NCBI RefSeq assembly: GCF_013618865.1
Contig: NZ_JABSOE010000040.1
Location: 1-39,539, forward strand
DNA length: 39,539 nt
Direction: 5' to 3'
Source: Phocaeicola faecicola
GTDB taxonomy: Bacteria; Bacteroidota; Bacteroidia; Bacteroidales; Bacteroidaceae
Shown piece by piece: positions 17,076 to 27,100 of this stretch. The position numbers and the translations under genes were made by a program. The notes below the pieces were generated by a model. It saw nothing but the letters and a program-made list of their open reading frames with translations. It searched no databases and was not told the origin of the DNA. The first letter of the stretch is position 1. Every line of letters starts with the position of its first letter.

Positions 17076-17617
17076 AACAGGGAAAGAAACTTCTGATACT
17101 GCCTGCAGTGGCAGTTCTGCTCGGAATGGGAACCGGCTGTTCCGACAACAGCGAGAACGAGGCACAGAATATGGCCAAAAAGGCACTGATGGCTTCTGTG
17201 GACAATCCGGAATCCGTAAAGATTGTGGGCATCAGCAAACCGGATTCTGTCTTTGGCCGTGAGTATGTTACCATGAAGGAGAAGATGGCTCTTTCTGTGG
17301 CCATAATGAAAATCAGCCGCAGGTTTATGGAGAACACGGAACTTGATAATCCGAACGCAGAATGTCACGGAATGTCAGGGCAGATGAAACGTCAGATGGA
17401 TGCCATGACGGCACTCCGCTCTCTGATGGTTTCCGGTGAACTGAAGCCTGCAAGTGATGAAGCCAGACAGGAACGCAAGCCGTTCAGCGGTTGGAAGGTA
17501 AAGATAGAGTATGAAGCCACTGATTCTGACGGGCAACCGTACCGCTCTGAATACTGGTTTATTATGGACAAGGAAGCGCAATGTGTAATCAGGTCATTTG
17601 AAATTCCACTTTTTTAA
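17072..17617 (+). CDS. Conjugation-operon lipoprotein
   Basis: This 181-residue protein has a lipoprotein signal: MKQGKKLLILPAVAVLLGMG then TGC at the lipobox, with mature Cys near residue 23. The mature part is soluble and mostly helical, then ends in strands (GWKVKIEYEATDSDGQ, YWFIMDKEAQCVIRSFEIP). It starts within the stop codon of the zinc-ribbon gene. The function is unknown. The position suggests an outer-membrane or periplasmic role in transfer, or in surface exclusion. Confidence 0.65.
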   Translation: MKQGKKLLILPAVAVLLGMGTGCSDNSENEAQNMAKKALMASVDNPESVKIVGISKPDSVFGREYVTMKEKMALSVAIMKISRRFMENTELDNPNAECHGMSGQMKRQMDAMTALRSLMVSGELKPASDEARQERKPFSGWKVKIEYEATDSDGQPYRSEYWFIMDKEAQCVIRSFEIPLF

Positions 17618-17699
17618 TCATTTGAAATAAAACCTGTCATTAAACGGATTATAGGAAATCACACTTCCGCAGATTTGCTTCCTCATCGCATTCTTTGTG

Positions 17700-17942
17700 A
17701 TGGTGATGGAGTTCTGCTTGATTGCAATCCTGACAATTGATAACAAGAGTCTGAATCTTGATCATGTCAAGTATATCACTGTCAGGAACTGGTCATACGT
17801 AATGAAGGACACGGCTGCCGTCAATCGCTTCGAACATGTGGACTTACTCTTCGATGATGTCAAGTTCAACCGAGAGCAGATTGATGAGCTGGATAAGTTC
17901 ATCCGCACTAAGCATGAGCAGAACCAGAAGCGTCGCAAGTGA
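17700..17942 (+). CDS. Small hypothetical protein
   Basis: This frame of about 80 residues has possible starts at 17700 and 17706 (ATG). It carries a hydrophobic N-terminus (VMEFCLIAILTI), a KSLNLDHVKYITV segment and a basic tail KHEQNQKRRK. It is 82 bases after the lipoprotein gene and just before a strong terminator, so it looks like the last gene of the operon. No family was recognised. Confidence 0.55.
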   Translation: MVMEFCLIAILTIDNKSLNLDHVKYITVRNWSYVMKDTAAVNRFEHVDLLFDDVKFNREQIDELDKFIRTKHEQNQKRRK

Positions 17943-17972
17943 TATGCTTGCCACTTCTCTCTATTAAAATGC

Positions 17973-18007
17973 GCGCATCACCCACTATGGATGATGCGCC
18001 TTTTTTT
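17973..18007 (+). terminator. Rho-independent terminator closing the 10854-17942 operon
   Basis: A perfect 8-base stem GCGCATCA (17973-17980) / TGATGCGC (17992-17999) with an 11-base loop is followed by CTTTTTTT. It lies 30 bases after the last plus-strand gene and one base from the stop of the convergent macrodomain gene. It separates backbone from cargo and may act weakly in both directions. Confidence 0.85.
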
Positions 18008-18008
18008 G

Positions 18009-18704
18009 TCAATCAAATAATGATAGTTCTTCTTGATAATTCATTACGATTTTAAAACAACATTCCATTGTCTTGATTCCTATTCCAGGATAATTTATCA
18101 GTGAAATCATAGAACGTAAATCATCTGATTTTACTGCATAATCGATGGTGTCGATTTGTTTTTGTGTACGAATCTTAGTTACCAATTTCTTCTTATTGTC
18201 TGGAATAGAGAGCCAACGTTTTTTAAACGTTTCATACAAATCGTCAGATGCCATTGGATCATAATCATATATTTCGACAGGAATTTCGCATTTAGAAAGA
18301 TAGTCAATCATCATTCTTTTTACAACGTCCTTGTCAAGTCCTCCATTATTAGTTCCCAAAAGAGGAAAAGCAACAGAGGTTATGCCATGGCTAGTATATG
18401 TTTCAACAAATTTTTGAAGACCTTTCTCGACATATTCATATTTGCTCGGATATTTCCAATGGAATTTAGTTGGGAAATTAAGCACCCAAGGATCATTTTT
18501 GTCCCCTTTATATATCCAGAGCTTTCCAATTCCTATGAGATGCTGATGGCAGTACTCCTTATATATATCAAACATCTTAGGATAGCGAAGTTTATAAACC
18601 AACGCAATGCCCTTACCCATAACTCCAACGCAGTTAACTGTGTTAACGACTGTTTGAGCTTTTGTATTAAAGATGTTACCTTTTACAAATGTTATGTTAT
18701 TCAT
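18009..18704 (-). CDS. DarG-like macrodomain protein (probable ADP-ribosyl hydrolase antitoxin)
   Basis: This 231-residue protein has residues 1-155 forming a macrodomain of the DarG type: ITFVKGNIFNTKAQTVVNTV, then NCVGVMGKGIA (first phosphate loop), WVLNFPTKFHW, YVEKGL and FPLLGTNNGGLD (second loop). DarG removes the ADP-ribose that DarT puts on DNA thymidines. The gene starts 3 bases after the stop of the DarT-containing protein, so the pair is almost certainly a toxin-antitoxin couple. The 75-residue tail (LVTKIRTQKQIDTIDYAV, then a helical end) is shorter than the C-terminal half I recall for standard DarG proteins. Nuclear or RNA-linked ADP-ribose hydrolysis is an alternative. Confidence 0.85.
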   Translation of the reverse strand: MNNITFVKGNIFNTKAQTVVNTVNCVGVMGKGIALVYKLRYPKMFDIYKEYCHQHLIGIGKLWIYKGDKNDPWVLNFPTKFHWKYPSKYEYVEKGLQKFVETYTSHGITSVAFPLLGTNNGGLDKDVVKRMMIDYLSKCEIPVEIYDYDPMASDDLYETFKKRWLSIPDNKKKLVTKIRTQKQIDTIDYAVKSDDLRSMISLINYPGIGIKTMECCFKIVMNYQEELSLFD

Positions 18705-18707
18705 TAT

Positions 18708-21700
18708 TTATGACTTATATATTAACCATTCTTTAGTGTCTGCTCTTGGGTTAGGATCAATTAAGTATACCTCAGAAGGCGGATTGTGTTTGTCAAATAC
18801 AACCGAAGGATACATAATAAGACCTGATGAGGTTCTATTCTTAATCAATTCCTGATTTTTAATTTCACCGCCTTTCACCAAGAGATAGGCACATCCATTG
18901 ATGTCGTAGTCAGATGTAATAGATATAACATCCTCATTTTCACTCATTTCTAACTGTCTGTTTTCATGAGAATACATTCTATAATCAACTTCTATTTTTG
19001 AAACAATCTCATCGTCACCCAGATAGTTAATAAGCAAATCTTTTTGGAATTCATCATAGCATATAATTCTCAATGATTCTAATTGCATGAAATCAAGCTC
19101 TTCTTCCACTAGGAACTCTTGTTGTGACTGTTCTTTTATTCGATCAAAGAAATCATAGAATACTGACTTCCATTCTCCTGGAGACACTTGTTCTCTACCA
19201 AAATAATTATTGGTCAGAAATTTTGCATCTGATATGTCGTGATATAAATAATCCAGCCTAAGACGATCTGGTGTTTCTGTAATTTTTAATACAGAAGCCG
19301 CATTGGTTTGTAGGTTACCTGTGCTATAGTAGCACTTTTCAGGATATTTTGCTACAATTTCACGAATATCAAATTCAAAAAATACAGGCATAGGACACTT
19401 TGGCAAGTGTAAATCACATGCTTGCGAGTAATAACTCTTGCCATAATCTGTTTCAAGGCTACTATCCCATCCAAGACATTCGTTGTAAAATTGTGTCATT
19501 GATTTTGGACGATAATAGAATCTGGCAAATGGATGTGCCTTACCAGTTCGGTGCACCACGGAACCTGCCGCATCAAATTTCAAGGATCTTGTTTCTTCTG
19601 CTTTATTTCTACTCATTATCTTTCGATTCTTGATTATCTCAATTGCATTGAACATATGAGAGAAATGGTAAACCTTCATCTTGTTATAATAACCAGAAGA
19701 ATGATGTGCCATCTTGTCCAAAAATTTAATCACATTCAATTCTTTTGCAAAATCTTGATACAAATCCGCAGAGAAATCAACGGACTCATTCTCGCTAAAA
19801 GCATACCAGTCAATTTTAGCTCGATATTTATGCAAGAATTCTTCTGTAAACACAATAGATGCACCTGACAATTTTGTCCAATCTATGCATTCTTGGATAG
19901 AATCTACGTATGAAATATCTAACTCGCTATAGTTGAATCGCTCATTTACGAGTTTCCAGTCAATTTTATTCTTATATTTTACAAGTCTTTCTGTTGTAAG
20001 ATGTATATTCTCTGATAGATATCTCCAATCTAATACGTCAACGAATTCATCAACTACATTTTCATTTTCTATATTTATCACATTCTTGTTTGATGTGACT
20101 AAAGACCAGTCCAATCTCTCAGTAAATGCGCGAACAAACTGTATGTTGATATTGACATTGCTTGACAGTGAGCCCCAGTTTATTTCCTCGCCTGAATCTA
20201 TTGCTTTACTAATTGTAGCTATAGAAGGCTTATAAGAACTATTTGATGTTAAAACATACCAACTGAAGCAAATGTCATCCATCAGCTCGATTATAGTATC
20301 ATCAAATGATAGTTCTTTTCTAGCAATTACGTCATCCCAAGAAATTGCTGCTTTAATCTCTGGTGTTTTAAGTATTTGACGTAATATTTTAATGTCCCAT
20401 TTTATTGCAGCATTTTGAGACAAAGCAGCCCAATCCCATGGTTTTTCTTTTAAGCTAAAAATAAAATCAAAGGATAAATTTACGCTCTTGTTTTCAGACA
20501 ATGATTTCCAATTCCATTCCTCTTTAATGAAGTTTGAAATCATTTCATTGTCAATTCCTATATCTTCACGAGTTGATATAAGGGAGAAGTTCAATCTATT
20601 CTTATATTTACGAAGATATTTTCCCTTATGTTCAGGCAACAAGCAACTACCAAACTCGCTAATATAATCCCAATCCCAACTGTCAGGATTAATTTCATAG
20701 AACACGTCATTTCTTTCTTGTATAGAAGGCTGCTTAGTTAGTTCTGAGTAATCCCATTCAAATTTAGGATTATTCAATTTGCCTTTTACTATTGTTTTCC
20801 ATGTTCTAAATACATAGGTATCAGAATCATATTCAAACATTTTGTTTACAGCACAACATGCAGACAATGCTCTTCTGTCAATATATGAATGGTCTTGATT
20901 TACAAATAATTCTGGATCTGTGATGGCAGTGTAAATATATGAGTAATCCCATTCATATCCATTCATCGGATTATTTGCTTCCGATAAAAGAAGTAGTTCT
21001 GCAGGTTTATAGAGACAAGAAATCGTCTTCCAACACTTTTCTTTAGTTGAAGATTCTAACTGAGAAATTGCCTCCTTGACAAAATGTAAATTGGTTATTA
21101 TATAATCTCTATTAAATTTCTTGTCAAGTATAATATCCCAATCCCAATAAGAGGAATAGTTAAGTAAATTGTCAATAATATATGATGTTTCGAAGCGGTC
21201 GGTGATTATACTCCAATCCCACTTGGCACCAACAAGATTTCTGTAATTGATAATACTTGTCAATGCCATATGAGAACTTAATATGTTCCAATTTAGACAC
21301 TCTGAGACATTATTGTTCGGCGAGATTATCTTAGATAAATCGCAGACGTTGTAGTCGCAGATTCTTTTAGATACAACATCCCAGTTAAGTACATCTTTTT
21401 TCTCTTCAAGAATGTCAAACAGTAATTCTTCAGATGCAGCTTCGCTAATAACCTGCCAATCTAATAATTCAGCTATTTCTACATCAAAGATATCTTCTTT
21501 TTTTAGTAAATGAATTATCTTGTTGACCGCAACATCCTTGTTCCAATAATCTAAATACTCTTTAAAATGTTGGTAGATATATGCAGCAGACAACCTGTTC
21601 GTAAGAATATTCCAATCCCACAAACACTTAAAATTGACAATATAATTAGCGATAAAAGTTTCGCTCAATTCGTTAGATAGAATTTCCCATTTCAATATAT

Positions 21701-24194
21701 TTTTGCATTTATCTAGTGCTTCAGGCTTATGCTCAATCAAGTTAATCAACCTTCTTGAAACTATACTAGGATTCCATCTCTGATGGATATTATCGTAGAT
21801 GAAATCAGGAGTTAATACTTGAGATAGCTTATCCCAGATATTGTTACCGAGAGCAAACCAACAAGAATGGCGAATTTCAGAGGTTTGGGAATCCGATACC
21901 TTATTGATATACTCGGACAATTTTAGCTTATCGAAATATTCTTCAATAATTTCAGGTTTAACCGTCAAAATCCAATTTGGAATGGCATCGGTATGATTAT
22001 GTAGAGCATCGCAAAATCTTTTATCATTTGCGACAAGAACATTTTGTGCTAATACACTCCAAATCCATGGATAAGAAGGATTTTCAAGTACAACATTGTA
22101 GTCTTTAATAGACTTTGAAACAAACGTTACGTTCTTAGAACTTGTCATCCATTGTTTATGAGACTCAAAGAACCCAGAGGTAAAAGCTACAATTGAGTTG
22201 TTCATCCATTCCTCATAGGAAACAAGTTCTCTTCCTAATTCAAGAAAAGCCTCTGAACTAGAAAAATTCTTGTTGCATGACAAGGCATGCCAATCCCAAG
22301 GAAAATCTGAATGCGATGAAATTAATGACAGATCCGAGATTTTTCCAGAAACATACGAATAGTCTTCGGCTGTTGTAATCTTATGATAATATTTATTAAA
22401 AAATTCTGAATTCCAAGAGATAAATGAATACTTGGCAAATCCAGGAGAAAATTCTGTTGAATTCCAGCAGAGAATTCCGCTTTGTTCCAAATAATCAATT
22501 AGCTCATCGCACCATGCATAATTAGCTTTTGCACCTAGATTATACGAGATCAATGAACCTTCTTCTTTTAGTGACCTCAGGACAGATTGAAAACTATCGT
22601 TTTGAACAATAGCCTTTACCTGTTCTGAATCGGTAAGAATTCTATCAAGTATAATTCCTATGTATAAACCTACATATGGTTTTAGTTGTTCAATATGATT
22701 GATAACAAGATCTGTATTGGAATTGTTGACAAAGAATTGCCAATTCCAATTTTTACCAGGATTGCAAACAATTAGATTATAATGTTCAATCGGCAACCAG
22801 ACTGTTAAATTATAAAAGTCAACATGCAGGTGTTCAATATTAGAAAGCACAAAATTAATGTCCAAGTATGGCTTTACAGTTTCCCAATCCCATTCAATAT
22901 TGGAATTTGAATCACAAAGCATAAGTTCTTGGGCTTGTTCTGTTGTAATATCACTACGAGACATAACAACATTCATGTTCCATTTATATCTTGCACAATT
23001 TGCAATAATAAATGGAATCGGAAGTTTTGCTGATATTGTCACCATATCAAATAATGCATTAGCGTCCGAGATATGTTTCATTATAACATCTACAGGGCAG
23101 TACTTTGATATGATATCCCAATTATTTTCAGTACAATACTCGCTACTGACTATAAATTCATATGTTGAACAATCAGACCACTCAGTTCGAGAATCTCTAA
23201 TAATCAACTCAAAGTCTTCTTCGTCAATTTCGTCTTCAAAGTGCTTAATTTCGTTATAATTGATTACAGAATCAGCATTATTTATCAGTTTATAATATAG
23301 TGCCTTTTTTACTTTCTGATTATATAGGTGCTCATTCTGACCTCGATACAATATATTCGTTGCTTCCAATGACACTTCATCTCCTTTGAAGATTATTGGA
23401 TATAACTCGTCATTATATCTATACAAACTTATATTTACATACTTTACAGCATATTTCCAACTATTAAGCGCTTGTGCCTCAAAAATATTTGTAGTGCTTC
23501 TGGATTGAAGATTCAGACGATTTATCAAATCATCAGTGAGGTCTATATCAATGTCGTCTGGTTCATAACAATTTAAGGATTCTACGTGATTGATTTCCGT
23601 GTATAGGCCTAGAGAGGAGAAAAATGGAAAGTTTTCCGTATCTTCGAGATATTCTGATTTATTAACATTTGACATAACAACTTTCTCTCCTGAGAAGAAG
23701 GAGAATTTACAGTTCATATCTAATGCCTTATGACCGAGTCGTGTTAAACGAATGTATTTTGTAGCATTCGATTTCTTGTGGTTTTCTTCTGTAACATTCT
23801 CATTTTTTTCAGTGCTATCGGAAATGTCAAGACTTTCGTCTTTTGTATTCTCATCTTCTGATTCCTCTATAATGAGATTCCACATCATGACACTATCCAA
23901 TAATTTATTGAATAGAGACACTTCTGCTGAATCTTTATAATACCGCTTAGAACCAAAGGATCTGTTAGCAATATCAAATCCTAAGGTTAAACCAAGTTCT
24001 TCTCTTGTAATCTTACCAGATTCGGTAGAATCTATCAATCGTAAAATTATGGAATCAAATTCGCTGAGAGGCTCTGTATTGTAAAACTTTACAGAACAAG
24101 TTCTTTCTTCGATTCGCCATTCACGAAGTTTTTTGTCTCCTGCTTGCGACTGATAAACAAGAGAACCATTGTTTATTATATCGTTGTATTGCAT
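18708..24194 (-). CDS. Giant Trp-repeat protein with C-terminal DarT-like ADP-ribosyltransferase domain
   Basis: This is a 1828-residue protein. Residues 1-200 include a possible winged-helix segment (EFDSIILRLIDSTESGKITR) and an acidic linker. Residues of about 355-1470 hold some 25 or more degenerate repeats with a W-[DN]-W-x2-[LIV]-[ST]-x-N-type core, such as WDWHALSCN, WDWAALSQN and WNWKSLSEN. Residues of about 1500-1710 match DarT (DUF4433): VYHFSHMFNAIEII, KAHPFARFYYRPKSMTQFYN, and QQEFLVEEEL near 1690, where the Glu fits the catalytic position. A C-terminal extension of about 100 residues follows. Ordinary DarT toxins are about 200 residues, so this is a fusion to a large repeat domain that may act as a sensor. 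The gene sits 2 bases after the helicase/Ppx gene and 3 before the macrodomain gene. Confidence 0.82.
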   Translation of the reverse strand: MQYNDIINNGSLVYQSQAGDKKLREWRIEERTCSVKFYNTEPLSEFDSIILRLIDSTESGKITREELGLTLGFDIANRSFGSKRYYKDSAEVSLFNKLLDSVMMWNLIIEESEDENTKDESLDISDSTEKNENVTEENHKKSNATKYIRLTRLGHKALDMNCKFSFFSGEKVVMSNVNKSEYLEDTENFPFFSSLGLYTEINHVESLNCYEPDDIDIDLTDDLINRLNLQSRSTTNIFEAQALNSWKYAVKYVNISLYRYNDELYPIIFKGDEVSLEATNILYRGQNEHLYNQKVKKALYYKLINNADSVINYNEIKHFEDEIDEEDFELIIRDSRTEWSDCSTYEFIVSSEYCTENNWDIISKYCPVDVIMKHISDANALFDMVTISAKLPIPFIIANCARYKWNMNVVMSRSDITTEQAQELMLCDSNSNIEWDWETVKPYLDINFVLSNIEHLHVDFYNLTVWLPIEHYNLIVCNPGKNWNWQFFVNNSNTDLVINHIEQLKPYVGLYIGIILDRILTDSEQVKAIVQNDSFQSVLRSLKEEGSLISYNLGAKANYAWCDELIDYLEQSGILCWNSTEFSPGFAKYSFISWNSEFFNKYYHKITTAEDYSYVSGKISDLSLISSHSDFPWDWHALSCNKNFSSSEAFLELGRELVSYEEWMNNSIVAFTSGFFESHKQWMTSSKNVTFVSKSIKDYNVVLENPSYPWIWSVLAQNVLVANDKRFCDALHNHTDAIPNWILTVKPEIIEEYFDKLKLSEYINKVSDSQTSEIRHSCWFALGNNIWDKLSQVLTPDFIYDNIHQRWNPSIVSRRLINLIEHKPEALDKCKNILKWEILSNELSETFIANYIVNFKCLWDWNILTNRLSAAYIYQHFKEYLDYWNKDVAVNKIIHLLKKEDIFDVEIAELLDWQVISEAASEELLFDILEEKKDVLNWDVVSKRICDYNVCDLSKIISPNNNVSECLNWNILSSHMALTSIINYRNLVGAKWDWSIITDRFETSYIIDNLLNYSSYWDWDIILDKKFNRDYIITNLHFVKEAISQLESSTKEKCWKTISCLYKPAELLLLSEANNPMNGYEWDYSYIYTAITDPELFVNQDHSYIDRRALSACCAVNKMFEYDSDTYVFRTWKTIVKGKLNNPKFEWDYSELTKQPSIQERNDVFYEINPDSWDWDYISEFGSCLLPEHKGKYLRKYKNRLNFSLISTREDIGIDNEMISNFIKEEWNWKSLSENKSVNLSFDFIFSLKEKPWDWAALSQNAAIKWDIKILRQILKTPEIKAAISWDDVIARKELSFDDTIIELMDDICFSWYVLTSNSSYKPSIATISKAIDSGEEINWGSLSSNVNINIQFVRAFTERLDWSLVTSNKNVINIENENVVDEFVDVLDWRYLSENIHLTTERLVKYKNKIDWKLVNERFNYSELDISYVDSIQECIDWTKLSGASIVFTEEFLHKYRAKIDWYAFSENESVDFSADLYQDFAKELNVIKFLDKMAHHSSGYYNKMKVYHFSHMFNAIEIIKNRKIMSRNKAEETRSLKFDAAGSVVHRTGKAHPFARFYYRPKSMTQFYNECLGWDSSLETDYGKSYYSQACDLHLPKCPMPVFFEFDIREIVAKYPEKCYYSTGNLQTNAASVLKITETPDRLRLDYLYHDISDAKFLTNNYFGREQVSPGEWKSVFYDFFDRIKEQSQQEFLVEEELDFMQLESLRIICYDEFQKDLLINYLGDDEIVSKIEVDYRMYSHENRQLEMSENEDVISITSDYDINGCAYLLVKGGEIKNQELIKNRTSSGLIMYPSVVFDKHNPPSEVYLIDPNPRADTKEWLIYKS
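19790..23130 (-). repeat. Protein-level Trp-centred tandem repeats in the DarT fusion
   Basis: The repeats are about 30-50 residues apart and share the core W-x-W/W-x-x-[LIV]-[ST]-x-[NR]. Examples in order are WDIISKY, WDWETVK, WNWQFFVNN, WIWSVLAQN, WDWNILTNR, WDVVSKR, WNILSSH, WDWSIITDR, WDWDIILDK, WDWDYISEF, WNWKSLSEN, WGSLSSN, WRYLSEN and WYAFSEN. They resemble the N-P-N-I-T/W-D-W repeats I recall in giant-virus proteins. The DNA itself is not obviously repetitive, so the repeats are old. Confidence 0.7.
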
Positions 24195-24196
24195 AA

Positions 24197-27100
24197 TTAC
24201 TTGTCTGAAATATTATGTAAATACTGTAAATATATACCGTACCATAGTCCAGTTCCACTAACATGGATTTCCTTGATGTTAAACTTATCCATTAGAGAGA
24301 GGAACATTGGCAGTCCTAGACGCATAGTAATTTGATCATCTAATTTCTTATTACCTTTAGATGCTTCAAAGTCAAAATCGTTCAAATCTCCAACAGTATC
24401 AAATTGACTCAATATTGCTTCGGTACATGTATTGATACAATCTTCTATTTTTTCTCTTGTCATTACTCTATCATGCTGGGCCGCATTATTTTTGCCACCT
24501 GTTGCATGTGTTATTGCTGTACCAACACTAATACAGAAACTTTCCGTTTCAGAAGTCATTGCTTCGCCCATGTTTTTATAGAACGTAACAAGACGTTCTT
24601 TGATTTTCTGGTCGCTACGGCTTAAAGCCTCTTCTACAGGAGTGTTTCTGTCGGAATCAAGAAACAAAATGTTTCTTAATGCTGTTGTGCCCAAATTGAT
24701 ACTGTATGAATTTACCAGATCGTTTTGGCGGAATACAGAAACTTCAGTAGAACCACCACCTTGATCAATCATGATTACATGCTCTGAAGTAAGCATTTCT
24801 TGTTTGTATCTTGAACTAAACAGATATGCAAACATCGTTGATACTGACTCTTCTTTTTTCGATAAAATGCGAACATTTATACCTGTTTTGTCCTTAATGA
24901 AAGATACTATCTCATCACGATTTCGAGCTGTTCGATATGCGGCAGTTGCTACAGTATAAACGATATCAACGTTCTCGGCTTGCATCACCCTCTTCCAATT
25001 TCTAATTGTGGGTAACACATTCATTTCGAAATAGCGCATGTCCATTTCGTTTTGCGAATTAAGACCTTTTCCGGTTTCTGTTTTATTAGCATTTCTAATG
25101 AAGTTCTGAAAATTGAATTCATCAACTTTGGCACTACGAATCACATCTTGGTCTTTACCAATAAGACATTTAACAGCTTTTGTGGATAGCTCAAGAACTG
25201 CAATCTTTGGATTATTACGATCTGCGCATGGACGTAACCAAGTTTCTATCACTCTTAAATGTCCATCTGTTGCAGGATTAATATCTCTAGTATTAAGATT
25301 AGCCGATCGATTCTTAGAGATAGGACGTGGACGCTTCTTCATAAGCTTATGTTCCCATCTTATGACTCTTCCATTAGGATTGTTCTTTATACTATCGAAT
25401 ACATTTTTGTATATAGCCTCACCGTCTTTATTCTTGTAAGCAGAATAATGAGCACTATTTCCTACAATAATTAGCAATCGCTTTGCACGAGACAATGCTA
25501 CATTTAAGCGATTTGGCGATTTGGCGAAACCGAAATCTTTTTGCTTCCTATAACCCAATTCCTTATAAACACGGAAATCTGGAGCTTGTTTCTCATTTTC
25601 TGCAATACAATTACTGCGTACTAATGAAACAATAACAATGTTTCTTTCCATGCCCTGAAATCTATCGACAGAACTAGGCTTCAATGTTAGTTTTCCTGAA
25701 TAATTCGCTTGCAGTCGTCTGAGTTGTTTTAATTGTGCGCCATAGAAGGTGATTAAACCTATCTCTTTATCTTCCTCATTATTGAATTTACTATTATACC
25801 TTGCAAAAGATTCTGATTCAGCAAGTTGAGAAAGAACCCATTCAATTGCATCCACCTCACCTTTGTTTGTTCGTGAAGTGCCCTCTGCAATCTCAGGCGA
25901 GTTAGTATCAATCCATACAACATGGTTTTCTGGCGATAAAAGTCCTTCTATATCAATACCATGATAACGAGAGAATGTTGTTCCTTCTGACTCGTAATCT
26001 TCATCGATGAAACCACATTCCAATCCACCGTCTTTAATATAGAATTGTTCAATAACCTTGTTGATGTCTGGATGCATTCTATATTGTTTCTTAAACGTTC
26101 CTTTTATAGAAGGGTTAGCATGCATAAACAATCTTTCAAAATGCGACTTCTCTAATTGGTCAAAGTTGTGACGAACAAATTTTTCTAGTTCAACAATTTG
26201 TTCTTTTTCTTCAACATCGACAGACTGTAATGCTTGATAATGAAGCTTGTAAAGAATGTCTTCTCTGTCTAAGTTTGGTGGTAGCTGACGATGATCTCCG
26301 ATTATAATTGACTTCGTTCCATAGACTAATGGCATAGACAATTCCGATGGAGTTGCCTTAGATGCTTCATCTTGAATTACTACATCAAAAGCTAGATGTT
26401 CCTCGTCTTTGAAAACATTTTTGTATCGATTCATGAAACGACTTTCGGTGTTTTCTTTGTGTGCTTCTATTGCAGCATAGTTCTTTTCTGTAATTGAACT
26501 GCATGTAGCACCAATCACATTGCAATTGCTTCTATAAAGATTAAATACTAACTTACGAAGATCTTGAGGAAGATTCATCATAAAATGAAACCATGCCTTC
26601 TCAATAGATTCATCCTGGATCTGAGACCTATTAAGAATATTCTTTAACCATCTTACTAAAGCGATATTGTTGGGGTTAAATAACTTGTATTCTTCAGACT
26701 CTTCAATTGCCTCATTGTCTTCCTTCAAGATGAAATTCTTAGAAAAGTCAATACCAGCCCATTTCATCATTTCGGTAATTGCATAAGGTAATCCTTCTGA
26801 TGAAAACTTATCACCTGCTCCTATACGAATAGGTTTGACAAGATTATGTTCAGAGAACTTCAATCGATCTAAGGCATTATCTACAGCCAAATTTGCCTCT
26901 GAGGTTAGGAGAATCCTATCTTTGGGATTGTATAACGCTAACTGCCATATAAGTTCGGCAATAGCTGTGGATTTTCCTGTTCCAGGAGGACCTTGAATTA
27001 CAGCCAAATCCTTTGCTTCTACAGCTTTTGCTATTGCTTCAACCTGCCATTCATTAAGATGAGAATTCAATTTATTCTCTTCTATCAACTTTACTCGTTC

